From: Archangium violaceum
GTDB lineage: Bacteria; Myxococcota; Myxococcia; Myxococcales; Myxococcaceae
Assembly (NCBI RefSeq): GCF_016887565.1
Contig: NZ_CP069396.1
Location: 434,001 to 498,000 of the forward strand
DNA length: 64,000 nt
Direction: 5' to 3'
Under the pieces are notes generated by a model that ran no database searches, was not told the origin of the DNA, and worked only from the letters and a program-made list of their open reading frames with translations. Each line of letters starts with the position of its first letter. The first letter of the stretch is position 1. Positions 43,509-52,127 of this stretch are shown in pieces. Made by a program: the position numbers and the translations under genes.

Positions 43509-44320
43509 GCACGAGCCGTCGTGGTTTCCTCCGGGGGCTGGTGGGAGCGGGCGCGGGCGCCGCGGCGGCGGGCCTGCCCGGGTGCGCGCCGGACATCTCC
43601 CCCGCGCCGGTGCTGGACGCGCAGAAGGAGTCGGATGGCACCGTGATTCTGCAAGTGGCGCGCTATCCGGACCTGACCAAGGAAGGCGGCGCCGTCACCC
43701 TGCGCGTGCCTGGCGAGCAGCCGCTGCTCGTCATGCACACGGCGGAGAAGGGGGCCAACGAGTACAAGGTGGTGTCCGCCATCTGTACGCACTCGGGGTG
43801 TCCGCTGGGCTTCCAGGATGGTGAGGCCATCTGCCCGTGCCACCTCTCGCGCTTCTCGACGGACGGCAAGGTGACGCAGGCACCCGCGAAGGCGCCGCTG
43901 ACGAAGTACGAAGCGAGCTTCGACGGAGTCCTGCTGACGATCGACTTCGCGGCCGGCGAGGAGGGATTCCCCTCGGTGCAGAATGGGAAGATCTTCTTCC
44001 CCTTCTCGAGCTTCCCCGAGCTGCAGACGGCGGGGGGCCGGGTGCAGGGAGTGCCGGAGGGCTACGGCAAGCTCATCTTCGTCTTCGCGCTCGAGGGTGG
44101 CGCGTACGCGGCGGTGGACTCGCTCTGCACCCACCAGCAGTGCCCGGTGAGCTACGACGAGTCGGCGGGGGACTTGCTGTGCCCGTGCCACAACTCGCGC
44201 TTCACCAAGACGGGAGACGTGACGCGGGGGCCGGATCCGAGTGGAGCCATCACCATCGGTCCGCTCAAGAAGTTCACGGCCACGAGTGACGCCACGGGAG
44301 TCACCCTGACCATCTCGTAG
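43505..44320 (+). CDS. double-Rieske [2Fe-2S] protein with Tat-type N-terminus
   Basis: 271 residues from a GTG. The N-terminus STSRRGFLRGLVGAGAGAAAAGLPGC has a twin-arginine motif and a near-lipobox cysteine (C27), so export of the folded protein with cluster is likely. Two Rieske domains follow: CTHSGC/CPCH (C94, H96, C110, H113; disulfide pair C99, C112) and CTHQQC/CPCH (C208, H210, C226, H229; C213, C228). Both have the disulfide cysteines of high-potential Rieske centres. Tandem Rieske domains in one chain are unusual. It probably links the b561-like protein to a periplasmic acceptor. Confidence 0.9.
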   Translation: MSTSRRGFLRGLVGAGAGAAAAGLPGCAPDISPAPVLDAQKESDGTVILQVARYPDLTKEGGAVTLRVPGEQPLLVMHTAEKGANEYKVVSAICTHSGCPLGFQDGEAICPCHLSRFSTDGKVTQAPAKAPLTKYEASFDGVLLTIDFAAGEEGFPSVQNGKIFFPFSSFPELQTAGGRVQGVPEGYGKLIFVFALEGGAYAAVDSLCTHQQCPVSYDESAGDLLCPCHNSRFTKTGDVTRGPDPSGAITIGPLKKFTATSDATGVTLTIS

Positions 44321-44326
44321 CAAGAA

Positions 44327-44362
44327 CCCCTCTCCCTTCGGGAGAGGGACGGGGTGAGGGTA
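44327..44362 (+). repeat. palindromic repeat, copy R11
   Basis: CCCCTCTCCC-ttc-GGGAGAGGG, acggggtgagggtacc, between the converging double-Rieske and CBS genes. Confidence 0.9.
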
Positions 44363-44409
44363 CCTGGACCCCCAGGTTCCCCACCGCCCCGTCCCAAGGG
44401 GAACCGTGC

Positions 44410-45636
44410 CTAGTACAACCGGCTCCAGAACGAGCGCCGTGCCGAAATCCGGTCGAGCGCCTCCTGGAGCTCCTCGTCGTAATCGGCGCGGGTGGCGATG
44501 TCGGCCATGGAGATGATGCCCACGAGCCGGTCGTCGCGCTCCACGACGGGGACGCGGCGGACCTGGCGGCGGCCCATCAGGGCGATGATGCTGTGGATGT
44601 CCTCGTCCGGAGTGACCGCCTCCACGTCATCCGTCATCACGTCCCGGGCGCGCATGTTGTCCGGGGGGCGGCCCTCGGCGAGGGTGCGGATGACGAGGTC
44701 GCGGTCGGTGAGGACGCCCTTGAGCCGCCCGCGATCATCCACCACGGGGACGATGCCGCAGTCCTCGTCCTTCATGACGCGGGCCACCTCGCGCAGGCTG
44801 CTGTCGAGGTGCACGCTCTTCACCCCGCGCGTCATGATCTCCCGAGCCATCAGCGGCTCGCGCTTCCAGCGGCCCTGGCGCCGCTCCGTGGGCGCCCCGG
44901 TGGGCCCGTGCGTCGTGACACGCGACTCGCGTGACGGCGTTGGCTGGCCCATGCCGATCAGCGACGAATACCCCTCGCCTCCGGCTTCACTGCCCTCGGT
45001 GGGATGGTCCTCCCACGACCGGTCCTGGCGCCGCCCCCGCCCGGAGATGCCGCGCTCGTCGGCGGGGGGTACACCGCGCGTGGCCTGCCCGCCGGACCCC
45101 GGCGAGCGGGCTTGCGAGGTGTGACCGCTCCGCTCGGCGCCGGTGCCGGTGCGGTTCCATTCACGGTACTCGCGGGGCGGCTGGTGCCCCTCCAGAGAGT
45201 GGTACAGGTCCTGATCGCCCATCAGCGGCCCCGGGCCCAGCCCGGCGGCATCACTGACCGAGCGATCATCCCGGCCGTAGTGCCCCGCGCCGGTGTCGCC
45301 CTGTGCCGGGCGCTCGTAGGGCCGATCCCTTCCGATGAGGCGGCGGCGCGAGCCCAGGTCGTAGCGCGTGTCGTCCTCGGGCGAGGGCCCGCCCTCCTCG
45401 GTGCGCGGCTGGGCCATGCGCAGCTGGGCGGCGCGGTGGAAGCGGCCCTGGCGCACCTCGGGGGGCTCGTCGCGCTCGGGGCTCCAGCCGGTGACGTCGG
45501 ACTCGGAGCGCTCGCGGGAGCCCGGCGGGGACTCGGCGGCGCGGCGCTCGCGCTCCCGATCCTCGGTGTGGGTGCCATTGGGCGGCGAGGGGCGCGCCGG
45601 GACGTCCCGGCCATTGTCGGTGTGTCGCTGGGCCAT
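44410..45636 (-). CDS. CBS-domain protein with long disordered N-terminus
   Basis: 408 residues. Residues 1-260 are charged and low-complexity (many Arg, Glu, Pro and Gly) and probably disordered. Residues ~262-400 hold a CBS pair: MAREIMTRGVKSVHLDSSLREVARVMKDEDCGIVPVVDDRGRLKGVLTDRDLVIRTL and MTDDVEAVTPDEDIHSIIALMGRRQVRRVPVVERDDRLVGIISMADIA. CBS pairs bind adenosyl ligands and regulate linked enzymes; here no enzyme domain is attached. The start ATG has an AGGAGG-type site. It converges on the Rieske gene. Confidence 0.85.
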   Translation of the reverse strand: MAQRHTDNGRDVPARPSPPNGTHTEDRERERRAAESPPGSRERSESDVTGWSPERDEPPEVRQGRFHRAAQLRMAQPRTEEGGPSPEDDTRYDLGSRRRLIGRDRPYERPAQGDTGAGHYGRDDRSVSDAAGLGPGPLMGDQDLYHSLEGHQPPREYREWNRTGTGAERSGHTSQARSPGSGGQATRGVPPADERGISGRGRRQDRSWEDHPTEGSEAGGEGYSSLIGMGQPTPSRESRVTTHGPTGAPTERRQGRWKREPLMAREIMTRGVKSVHLDSSLREVARVMKDEDCGIVPVVDDRGRLKGVLTDRDLVIRTLAEGRPPDNMRARDVMTDDVEAVTPDEDIHSIIALMGRRQVRRVPVVERDDRLVGIISMADIATRADYDEELQEALDRISARRSFWSRLY

Positions 45637-45868
45637 GAGGTGAGACCTCCTCTGCGGATGTGGACGCCGAAGGCTTGGTACGCGGGTGGCTGCTTCCAAT
45701 CGGCCCCGGGGGCGGAGCGCCCCTGCTGTCCGCCTCCGGGCATGCCCCACCCCTCCGAGTGCCCGACTTCCGACATCCCCAATGCCCCAATGTGGACGAT
45801 GGCTCCCGAGCCCCCGCCCGGCCCGTGTCATGCCCTTATGAGAGAATGAGAAAAAAGGGGGAAGGGCC

Positions 45869-47218
45869 ATGCCGACGACACAGCCGGACACGGTGGCGGA
45901 GGACCTCTCACATCTACCGCTGCCGCCGGGAGCCGAGGGGCTCCCACTCCTGGGGGAGACACTCGCCTTCCTGCGAGCCCCGGGGCCCTTCATCGACGAG
46001 CGGAGGCGGCGACACGGCGACATCTTCCGCTCGCACATCTTCGGCTCGCCCACGGTGTTCCTCTCGGGAGCGGAGGCCAGCCGGTGGGTGTTCGCGGGGG
46101 AGAACAAGTTCCTCCACGTGCGGTGGGGGTACGGCACGCGCCAGGTGCTCGGCCTGCAGGCCATTCCCCAGCTCACCGGCGAGGCGCACCAGGCCCGGCG
46201 CCGGCTGCTCGCGCCCCACTTCACCCAGGCCATGGTGCGCGACTTCGTGCCGCGCATGCAGAGCATCGCCACGCGGCACCTGGAGCGGTGGGTCGAGCAC
46301 CCGGAGGTGACGGTGCTGTCCACGGCGAGCACGCTCGTGCTCGAGGTGGCCCTGGGCCTCATCCTCGGTGACACGCCGGTGGACCTGCGGCGCGTGGTGC
46401 CGCTGGTGGAGCGGTGGGTGAAGGGGCTGTTCTCGGCGGTGCCGTGGGATGTGCCCTTCACGGTGCATGGCCGCTCCATGGCGGCGCGGCGGGAATTGCG
46501 CGCCCTGCTGGAGCAGGTGGTGGTCGAGCGCGAGCACCTGGTCGAGCAGCCCCGGGACATCCTCGGCTCGCTGCTGTCGGTGCGGGACGACGAGGGCCAG
46601 CCGCTGTCGCGCGAGGCCGTGCTCGACGAGACGCTCGTGCAACTGCTCGCGGGCCATGACACGACGCTGCACTCGCTGACCAACCTGGTGTGGCTGCTGG
46701 CCGAGCACCCCGAGGTGCTCCAGCGTTGCCGCGAGGAGCAGCGGGGCGCCAGGGTGGACGAGCCCCTCACGCTCGAGGGCATGAAGGAGATGCCCTACCT
46801 GCACCAGGTCATCCACGAGGCGCTGCGCCACCTGCCGCCGGTGAGCGCCCTGCCGCGCGTCACCACGCGGGACGTGGCGTACGGCGGCTACCGCATTCCC
46901 CAGGGGTGGACGCTCATGCTCAGCGTCGGGGGGACGCACCGGGCCTCGCCCTGGACGGAGCCGGAGCGCTTCGACCCGGAGCGCATGGGCCCCGAGCGCG
47001 CCGAGCACCGCAAGCAGTCCAATGCCCTCATTCCCTTCGGCGGAGGGGCGCGGGTGTGCCTGGGGCAGCACTTCGCCATGACGGAGATGGCCGTCGTCCT
47101 GGCGCTGATGCTGCGTGGCTACCGCTGGGAGCTCGTCCCCGGGCAGGACCTGTCACTGGCGCCGCTGCCCTTCCCGCACCCGCGAGGCGGCCTCCGGGTG
47201 CGCTTCTCGCGGGCGTGA
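45869..47218 (+). CDS. cytochrome P450 (CYP120/CYP26-like)
   Basis: 449 residues with the P450 order: oxygen-binding AGHDTT on the I helix, ExxR in EALR near residue 320, and the heme loop FGGGARVCLG with the thiolate Cys397. The N-terminus (LPLPPGAEGLPLLGETLAFLRAPGPF) has the phrase typical of the CYP26/CYP120 group, known for oxidising retinoids. No redox partner is adjacent. Soluble. ATG with an AAGGGGGAAGGG site. The substrate is inferred only from subfamily resemblance. Confidence 0.93.
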   Translation: MPTTQPDTVAEDLSHLPLPPGAEGLPLLGETLAFLRAPGPFIDERRRRHGDIFRSHIFGSPTVFLSGAEASRWVFAGENKFLHVRWGYGTRQVLGLQAIPQLTGEAHQARRRLLAPHFTQAMVRDFVPRMQSIATRHLERWVEHPEVTVLSTASTLVLEVALGLILGDTPVDLRRVVPLVERWVKGLFSAVPWDVPFTVHGRSMAARRELRALLEQVVVEREHLVEQPRDILGSLLSVRDDEGQPLSREAVLDETLVQLLAGHDTTLHSLTNLVWLLAEHPEVLQRCREEQRGARVDEPLTLEGMKEMPYLHQVIHEALRHLPPVSALPRVTTRDVAYGGYRIPQGWTLMLSVGGTHRASPWTEPERFDPERMGPERAEHRKQSNALIPFGGGARVCLGQHFAMTEMAVVLALMLRGYRWELVPGQDLSLAPLPFPHPRGGLRVRFSRA

Positions 47219-47219
47219 C

Positions 47220-48335
47220 TCACGAAGTGGCGAGCGCGTCGCCCAGCCGCACCAGGCCGCCGAAGTCCTCCAGCTCGCCACCGGCCTCGGGCGCGGCCAC
47301 CGCCACCGCGCCCGCGGGCAGCTTCTCCGCCAGCCGTTGGAGCAGTCCGCGGTGGGCCTCGGCACGGGCGCGCTCCTGCGCGGCCAGACCGATGAGCGCC
47401 TTCACCCCGTCACTCGCGGCGCCTCCCTCCTCCACGTGCCGCAGCAGCGCCTCGGGAGCCTCCAGCCCGTCCTCGCGTGCCCAGCTCCGGTTGAGCACGT
47501 AGCCGGCGAAGGGCAGCCCCTTCTCGCGCAGCATGTCCCGGAAGAAGGACGCCTCCTCCAGCGAGGCCGACTCCGGCGATGTCACCAGCAGGAAGGCCGC
47601 GTCCGGCGAGGACAGCCGCGAGCGCAGCCGATCCGCCCTCAGCCGGATGCCCGCGAACAGCCCGCTGAAGGCCCCCAGGAAGGTGCGCATCTCCTGGGTG
47701 AAGCCATCGCCGAAGATGGTGCCCAGCACGTTGCCCAGCAGCTGCGACGTCTTGCGCCACAGCCGCCCCCCGCGCCCCTTCTCCTCCGGGAGGAAGAGCG
47801 AGACGATGCGGTCATCCAGGAAGCGCGCCAGCCGCCCCGGGGCCTCCAGGAAGTCCAGCGCGTGGCGGCTCGGCGGCGTGTCCAGGACGACGAGCTCGTA
47901 GCGGCCCTCGTCCAGGAAGTTGTCCAGCGCCTCGGCCGCCGCGTACTCCTGCATGCCCGCCACCAGGTCCGACAGGAAGCGGTAGAGGCGGTTCTCGATG
48001 ATGGTGCGCGCCGCCTCGGGTGTGGCCGACAACCGCCGCACGAAGCGCTCGAAGACGATGCGCGGATCCAACATCCACACGTCCAGCCGGCCCGGGCCGG
48101 GCTCGCCGCCCGCGAAGAGGCGCTCGGGGGGAATGGGGGTGGGCTCCGCGCCGCCCTCGGACAGGCCCATGGCCTCGGCGAGCCGCCGCGCCGGGTCGAT
48201 GGTGAGCACCAGCACCTTGCGGCCCGCGCGCGCCGCGGCCACGCCCAGGGCCGCCGCCGTCGTCGTCTTCCCCACGCCACCGGCGCCACACAGCACGACG
48301 ACGCGCTTCTCTCGCAGCAGGGACCGCAGGTTCAT
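47220..48335 (-). CDS. ArsA/Get3-family ATPase, partner 2
   Basis: 371 residues. The P-loop reads VLCGAGGVGKTTTAAALG, so the signature lysine of the KGGVGKT deviant Walker A is replaced by Ala. The aspartate of the A'-motif is in LTIDPARRLAEAM, switch-type segments in VLDTPPSRHALDFLEAP. The following gene encodes a paralogue with the intact lysine and overlaps it by 4 bp (ATGA). Pairs of unequal ArsA-like ATPases that form heterodimers are known in actinobacteria (Rv3679/Rv3680). The pair may carry a membrane protein or small cargo; no arsenic genes are nearby. Confidence 0.85.
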   Translation of the reverse strand: MNLRSLLREKRVVVLCGAGGVGKTTTAAALGVAAARAGRKVLVLTIDPARRLAEAMGLSEGGAEPTPIPPERLFAGGEPGPGRLDVWMLDPRIVFERFVRRLSATPEAARTIIENRLYRFLSDLVAGMQEYAAAEALDNFLDEGRYELVVLDTPPSRHALDFLEAPGRLARFLDDRIVSLFLPEEKGRGGRLWRKTSQLLGNVLGTIFGDGFTQEMRTFLGAFSGLFAGIRLRADRLRSRLSSPDAAFLLVTSPESASLEEASFFRDMLREKGLPFAGYVLNRSWAREDGLEAPEALLRHVEEGGAASDGVKALIGLAAQERARAEAHRGLLQRLAEKLPAGAVAVAAPEAGGELEDFGGLVRLGDALATS

Positions 48336-49366
48336 GGCCGGGCTCCGGCGCTCCCGGTGGAGCGCTCAGGGGGGACGACGCTACGGGTGAAGTGCGTGGC
48401 GAGCCGCTCCACCAGCTCCGTCCCCACCGCGGGCAGCTCGGGCACGGTGAAGAGGGGCGCGGCGAGGTTGCCCGCCAGCCGGGCCTCGGCGGCGCGCGCC
48501 CGGTCCAGCTGCGCCAGGGCGCGCTGGCCGCGGTGGGGCCCGTGCTCGTCCAGCAGCCGCTCCACGGCGGCGCGGCCATCCGGTGAGAAGGGATTGTCCG
48601 GCATGCGGTTGAGCACGCCCGCGGTGATGGGGATGCGGTGGCGCTGGATGGCGGTGGCCAGCTCCAGCGTCTCACTGACGGGCAGCGGCTCGGGCAGGGT
48701 GACGAGCAGCGCACCGGTGAGGGCGGGGTCCCTCAAGAGGCTCAACCCCTCGCGCACCGCGCGGCCCACGGGCCCACCGGGCATGACGGACAGCAGCGCG
48801 TCCGGCAGCGCCGCGAGCGCCAGCGCATGGCCGGTGGCCGGCAGGTCCAGGATGGTGAGCGTGTGCAGGGGGCTCCCATCCGGGCGGGTGCTGCGCAGCA
48901 GGTGCAGCATCTGGTAGAGGACGCCCATCTCCCGGAGCGCGGGCGCGGCCTCGAGGAAGCGGCGCAGGGCGCGGGTGCGCATGGCCGCGTCCGCCATGAC
49001 GCGCAGGGGCAGCACGTCCTGCAGGAAGAGGCGCTGGCCCTCGATGGGGGACAGGCGGACGAAGGACAGGCCCCTGGACACCTCGGTGACGCGCGGGCCG
49101 GGCGCTCGTGCGCCCGCCAGCGTGGCGAGGGGGGAGGGGCCATTCTGCTCGTCGGAAGACACTTCCACCTCGGCCAGCAGCACCCGCCGGCCCGAGGCCA
49201 CCGCCGCGCGCGCGAGCGCCGCCGCGATGGTTGTCTTTCCCACGCCCCCTTTTCCCGAGACGAGCAGCGCCCTCCGTTCCCACAATGCGTCCAGCAAGGC
49301 CGTCGCCCCTCCCAGTCGTGGTGTCTGCAGGCCCAGAGTCTTAACGTCCGGGCCCTCGCGCGACAA
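48332..49366 (-). CDS. ArsA/Get3-family ATPase, partner 1
   Basis: About 344 residues. The P-loop VSGKGGVGKTTIAAALA has the full deviant Walker A with the signature lysine; it continues with VLLAEVEVSSDEQN and the DLPATGHALALAALPDALL switch region. The start is unclear: TTG 49366 with a GGGGAG site fits best, GTG 49372 or 49390 are alternatives, and a longer one would overlap the unknown gene upstream. First gene of a two-ATPase operon. The lysine difference between the two proteins suggests they work as an asymmetric dimer. Confidence 0.82.
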   Translation of the reverse strand: MSREGPDVKTLGLQTPRLGGATALLDALWERRALLVSGKGGVGKTTIAAALARAAVASGRRVLLAEVEVSSDEQNGPSPLATLAGARAPGPRVTEVSRGLSFVRLSPIEGQRLFLQDVLPLRVMADAAMRTRALRRFLEAAPALREMGVLYQMLHLLRSTRPDGSPLHTLTILDLPATGHALALAALPDALLSVMPGGPVGRAVREGLSLLRDPALTGALLVTLPEPLPVSETLELATAIQRHRIPITAGVLNRMPDNPFSPDGRAAVERLLDEHGPHRGQRALAQLDRARAAEARLAGNLAAPLFTVPELPAVGTELVERLATHFTRSVVPPERSTGSAGARP

Positions 49367-49412
49367 GGGCACTCCCCGGGCCAGGCTCACCGGGTGGGTA
49401 CGTCTGAACGCG

Positions 49413-50096
49413 TCACTGCACGGGCCAGCGGGCGGCGATCTCCTCGCACGCCAACTGCACGTCACACATGCGGCGGGCGCGCGCCTTGGGAGGCAGGTAC
49501 TCGCGCCCGGCGAACACGTCCACCACCCGCACCAGCCTCGGGTCGATGGGGCCCAGCGGGGCCAGGTGCTGCTCGACGAAGGCCTGCAGCAACGTGGCGA
49601 TGTAGTGCCCGGAGCGCTCGTCCAGGGGGTGGTGTTTGGAGAAATACAGCTTCATCACCCCGACCTTGTTGTTGCCGTGACGGTCCAGCGTCTGGAGCAC
49701 CACCTGGGGCGCGACGCGGATGCTCACACCGGCCATTTCGAGCGCGGGCGGTTCGTCTCCCACCTCGCTGGCCACCACACCGTGCAGGCCCAGGCGCGAG
49801 TGCAGCGAGCGGTAGCGCTCGATGGCCTCGATGCACAAGAGGGCACGGTGGGCTTCGAACTCCTCGGTGAAGACGGTGGTGGCGAGCCGGTGCTGGTGCT
49901 GGCGCAGGACGGCCTCGTCCTGGCCCCGGCAGAGAAAATCGGTGATGGCCTGTGCGGCCTCGGGGTAGTGCAGATAGCGTGGCTGGGGTGGGTGCTTCTG
50001 CGCGTGGATGAGGCGCTTGCGCAGGGCGGGAGTCGCCGTGAGGTAGCGCCCCAGCTTGTTGACGGAGACGTGAGGTGACCCCGTGAGTCCATCCAT
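49413..50096 (-). CDS. conserved-looking protein of unknown function
   Basis: 227 residues. It starts with DGLTGSPHVSVNKLGRYLTATPALRKRLIHAQKHP, a pattern (N-terminal VNKLGRYL..KR..I..QK.P) that I have seen in proteins of genomic islands without assigned function. Further on, VSIRVAPQVVLQTLDRHGNNKVGVMKLYFSKHHPL could be a PD-(D/E)XK-like strand arrangement, but the catalytic set is not clear. The ATG at 50096 has a GGAGG site 6 bp upstream; an ATG further up lacks one. It precedes the ArsA pair on the same strand. Do not read a nuclease role into it. Confidence 0.65.
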   Translation of the reverse strand: MDGLTGSPHVSVNKLGRYLTATPALRKRLIHAQKHPPQPRYLHYPEAAQAITDFLCRGQDEAVLRQHQHRLATTVFTEEFEAHRALLCIEAIERYRSLHSRLGLHGVVASEVGDEPPALEMAGVSIRVAPQVVLQTLDRHGNNKVGVMKLYFSKHHPLDERSGHYIATLLQAFVEQHLAPLGPIDPRLVRVVDVFAGREYLPPKARARRMCDVQLACEEIAARWPVQ

Positions 50097-50265
50097 GAAG
50101 TGCCTCCCTGATGCGTCGTGATGTGAAGACATTAACGGAGGGGTCTGACATCTCCGGGCCCTGGAATCCGATGGAATACACCCGTTGGGGTTGGGGAGCG
50201 GATGGCACGGGCACCCTGGCGAGAGGGGACTGTCTGGCAGGCACCTTTCGGCTCTCGAGGGCGGT

Positions 50266-51768
50266 ATGAAAGACACTCCCCCGGCAGCTTCCCCGCCCCC
50301 CAGGCGGCTGGAGGAGGCAGGCGCGGCGGTGGGCGAGACGGCCCGGCAGCTCACGCGGGTGGGGCTGGGTGACCACCTGTGCCTCATCTACGAGCGGTTC
50401 GAGGAGCAGGTGGCGGCGCTGGTGCCCTTCGTGCGAACGGGGCTCGAGCGGGGCGAGCAGTGCGTGTACCTGGTGGACGAGCACACGGCGGAGGAGGTGG
50501 CCGCGGTGCTGCGGGAGAGCGGAGTGGACGTGGAGGCGGAGGGGGAGCGGGGCGCGCTCGTCTTCCAGTCCACGCGCGAGGCGTACCTGCGCACGGGGCG
50601 GTTCGTGCCGGAGGAGATGCTGGCCTATCTGCGCGAGCTGGAGAGGCAGGCGTTGGAGGCGGGCTTCACGGGGCTGCGCATCATGGGGGAGATGACGTGG
50701 GCGCTGGGGGCGGAGCCGGAGGGCGAGCAGCTCATCCGTTACGAGACGCTGCTGACGGGGTTCTTTCCGAACAGCAAGGTGGTGGCCATCTGCCAGTACC
50801 ACCGGAGCCGTTTCCCACCGGAGATCATCCGGGACGTGATGCGCACGCACCCGCTGGTCATCTACGGGAACGAGGTGCACGGGAACCTCTTCTACGAGAG
50901 GCCGGAGCTGATGCTGGGGAAGGAGACGGCGGCGCTGAGGGTGGAGTGGATGCTGGCGCAGCTGCGGCGGGTGAGGGCGGACGAGCGTGAGCTGGTGGAG
51001 CTGGGGATGAGGCTGGGCCAGCAGGCGGAGGAGAACGCGCGGCTATACGAGGAGGCGAGCGAGGCGGTGAGGATCCGGGACGATTTCCTCTCGGTGGCCT
51101 CGCATGAGCTGAAGACGCCGCTGACGCCGCTGCACCTGAGGCTGCAATCGTTGAAGCGGGAGATGGAGTCGGGGCCGGTGGCATGCCAGCACCGCGAGCG
51201 GGTGATTCGGGTGGTGGAGAGCGCGGAGGCGCAGTTGCGCAAGCTGGCGGCGCTGGTGGACGACCTGCTGGACGTCTCGAGGCTGACGGAGGGGAAGCTG
51301 CCGCTGACGTGGGAGGACGTGGAGCTGGGGGAGGTGGTGCGGGAGGTGATGGGGCGGTTCGCGCAGCAGGCGGCGAAGATGGACTGCGAGCTGGAACTGG
51401 TGGTGGAGGGGCCGGTGGTGGGGAGGTGGGATCGGCTGCGGTTGGATCAGGTGATGACGAACCTGCTGTCGAACGCGATGAAGTACGGAGCGGGGCACCC
51501 GGTGCGGGTGAGGGTGGAGGGGGATGAGGAGCGGGGGGTGCTGGTGGTGAAGGACGAGGGGATCGGGATAGCGCCGGAGCACCTCAAGCGCATCTTCGGC
51601 AAGTTCGAGAGGGCGGTGTCGGGGAGGAACTACGGAGGGTTGGGGCTGGGGCTCTACATCACGCAGCAGATCGTGCAGGCGTTGGGAGGGAGCATCCAGG
51701 TGGAGAGCGAGCCAGGGCGGGGATCCACGTTCCGGGTAGAGCTCCCGCTGCGGCCCCCCGAGTCATGA
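50266..51768 (+). CDS. MEDS-domain sensor histidine kinase
   Basis: 500 residues. The N-terminal ~200 match the MEDS (DcmR-like) sensor: GDHLCLIYERFEEQVAALVPFVRTGLERGEQCVYLVDEHTAEEVAAVLRESGVDVE and MGEMTWALG; DcmR-like sensors respond to small halogenated or C1 compounds. Kinase core: H-box ASHELKTPLTPLHL (phospho-His280), N-box MTNLLSNAMKYG, G1 DEGIGIAPEH, G2 YGGLGLGLYI. No membrane helix and no receiver; the partner regulator is not in the window. The end is close to that of the four-GAF kinase in sequence. Confidence 0.9.
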   Translation: MKDTPPAASPPPRRLEEAGAAVGETARQLTRVGLGDHLCLIYERFEEQVAALVPFVRTGLERGEQCVYLVDEHTAEEVAAVLRESGVDVEAEGERGALVFQSTREAYLRTGRFVPEEMLAYLRELERQALEAGFTGLRIMGEMTWALGAEPEGEQLIRYETLLTGFFPNSKVVAICQYHRSRFPPEIIRDVMRTHPLVIYGNEVHGNLFYERPELMLGKETAALRVEWMLAQLRRVRADERELVELGMRLGQQAEENARLYEEASEAVRIRDDFLSVASHELKTPLTPLHLRLQSLKREMESGPVACQHRERVIRVVESAEAQLRKLAALVDDLLDVSRLTEGKLPLTWEDVELGEVVREVMGRFAQQAAKMDCELELVVEGPVVGRWDRLRLDQVMTNLLSNAMKYGAGHPVRVRVEGDEERGVLVVKDEGIGIAPEHLKRIFGKFERAVSGRNYGGLGLGLYITQQIVQALGGSIQVESEPGRGSTFRVELPLRPPES

Positions 51769-51783
51769 GCTCGCCGCCTACTA

Positions 51784-51819
51784 CCCCTCTCCCTCTGGGA
51801 GAGGGACGGGGTGAGGGTA
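51784..51819 (+). repeat. palindromic repeat, copy R12
   Basis: CCCCTCTCCC-tct-GGGAGAGGG, acggggtgagggta, between the MEDS kinase gene and the converging small gene. Confidence 0.9.
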
Positions 51820-51858
51820 TGAGACCCCGTGGAATGGATCCGCGAAGCACAGAGGATC

Positions 51859-52065
51859 TCAGGCGTCCGCTGCATCGTTGGAGTCTCCCTTGGGGCGCAG
51901 CGCCTCGTACAACTCGGTCATTCGCTGCAGTTGCTCGAGCCTCTCCGTGGGAGTGAGGCGGAGATTCTCCTCGAGCAGGGACACGTCCACGCCCGCATCA
52001 ATGGCCGCATCCCAATCTGGTCCGTAGCTCGGGAAGGCCTGCCGTAGGAGTTCTCGCGGATCCAT
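51859..52065 (-). CDS. small antitoxin-like protein
   Basis: 68 residues, MDPRELLRQAFPSYGPDWDAAIDAGVDVSLLEENLRLTPTERLEQLQRMTELYEALRPKG. This helix-rich pattern (DWxxAI-x-GVDVSLL-x-ENLxLTPTERLxxLQ) recurs in small proteins paired with nucleotidyltransferase-like partners in several bacteria. Here no such partner lies downstream, only the converging kinase gene, so it is an orphan. The start follows a short AT-poor region. The function is inferred from the resemblance; it could be a relic of a toxin-antitoxin unit. Confidence 0.65.
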   Translation of the reverse strand: MDPRELLRQAFPSYGPDWDAAIDAGVDVSLLEENLRLTPTERLEQLQRMTELYEALRPKGDSNDAADA

Positions 52066-52127
52066 GCGGGAAGTCTAAGCCGGACCGCGGTCAAGCGCAG
52101 GTCCGGCGGTTCAGGACTGACCGCTCC

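Noticed and set aside
47220-49366. Arsenite pump operon
   Set aside because: Only ArsA-like ATPases are present; no ArsB, ArsC, ArsR or ArsD, and one ATPase lacks the signature lysine.
49413-50096. Cas4/RecB-type nuclease
   Set aside because: Only a weak strand pattern; the catalytic Asp/Glu/Lys set is not convincing.
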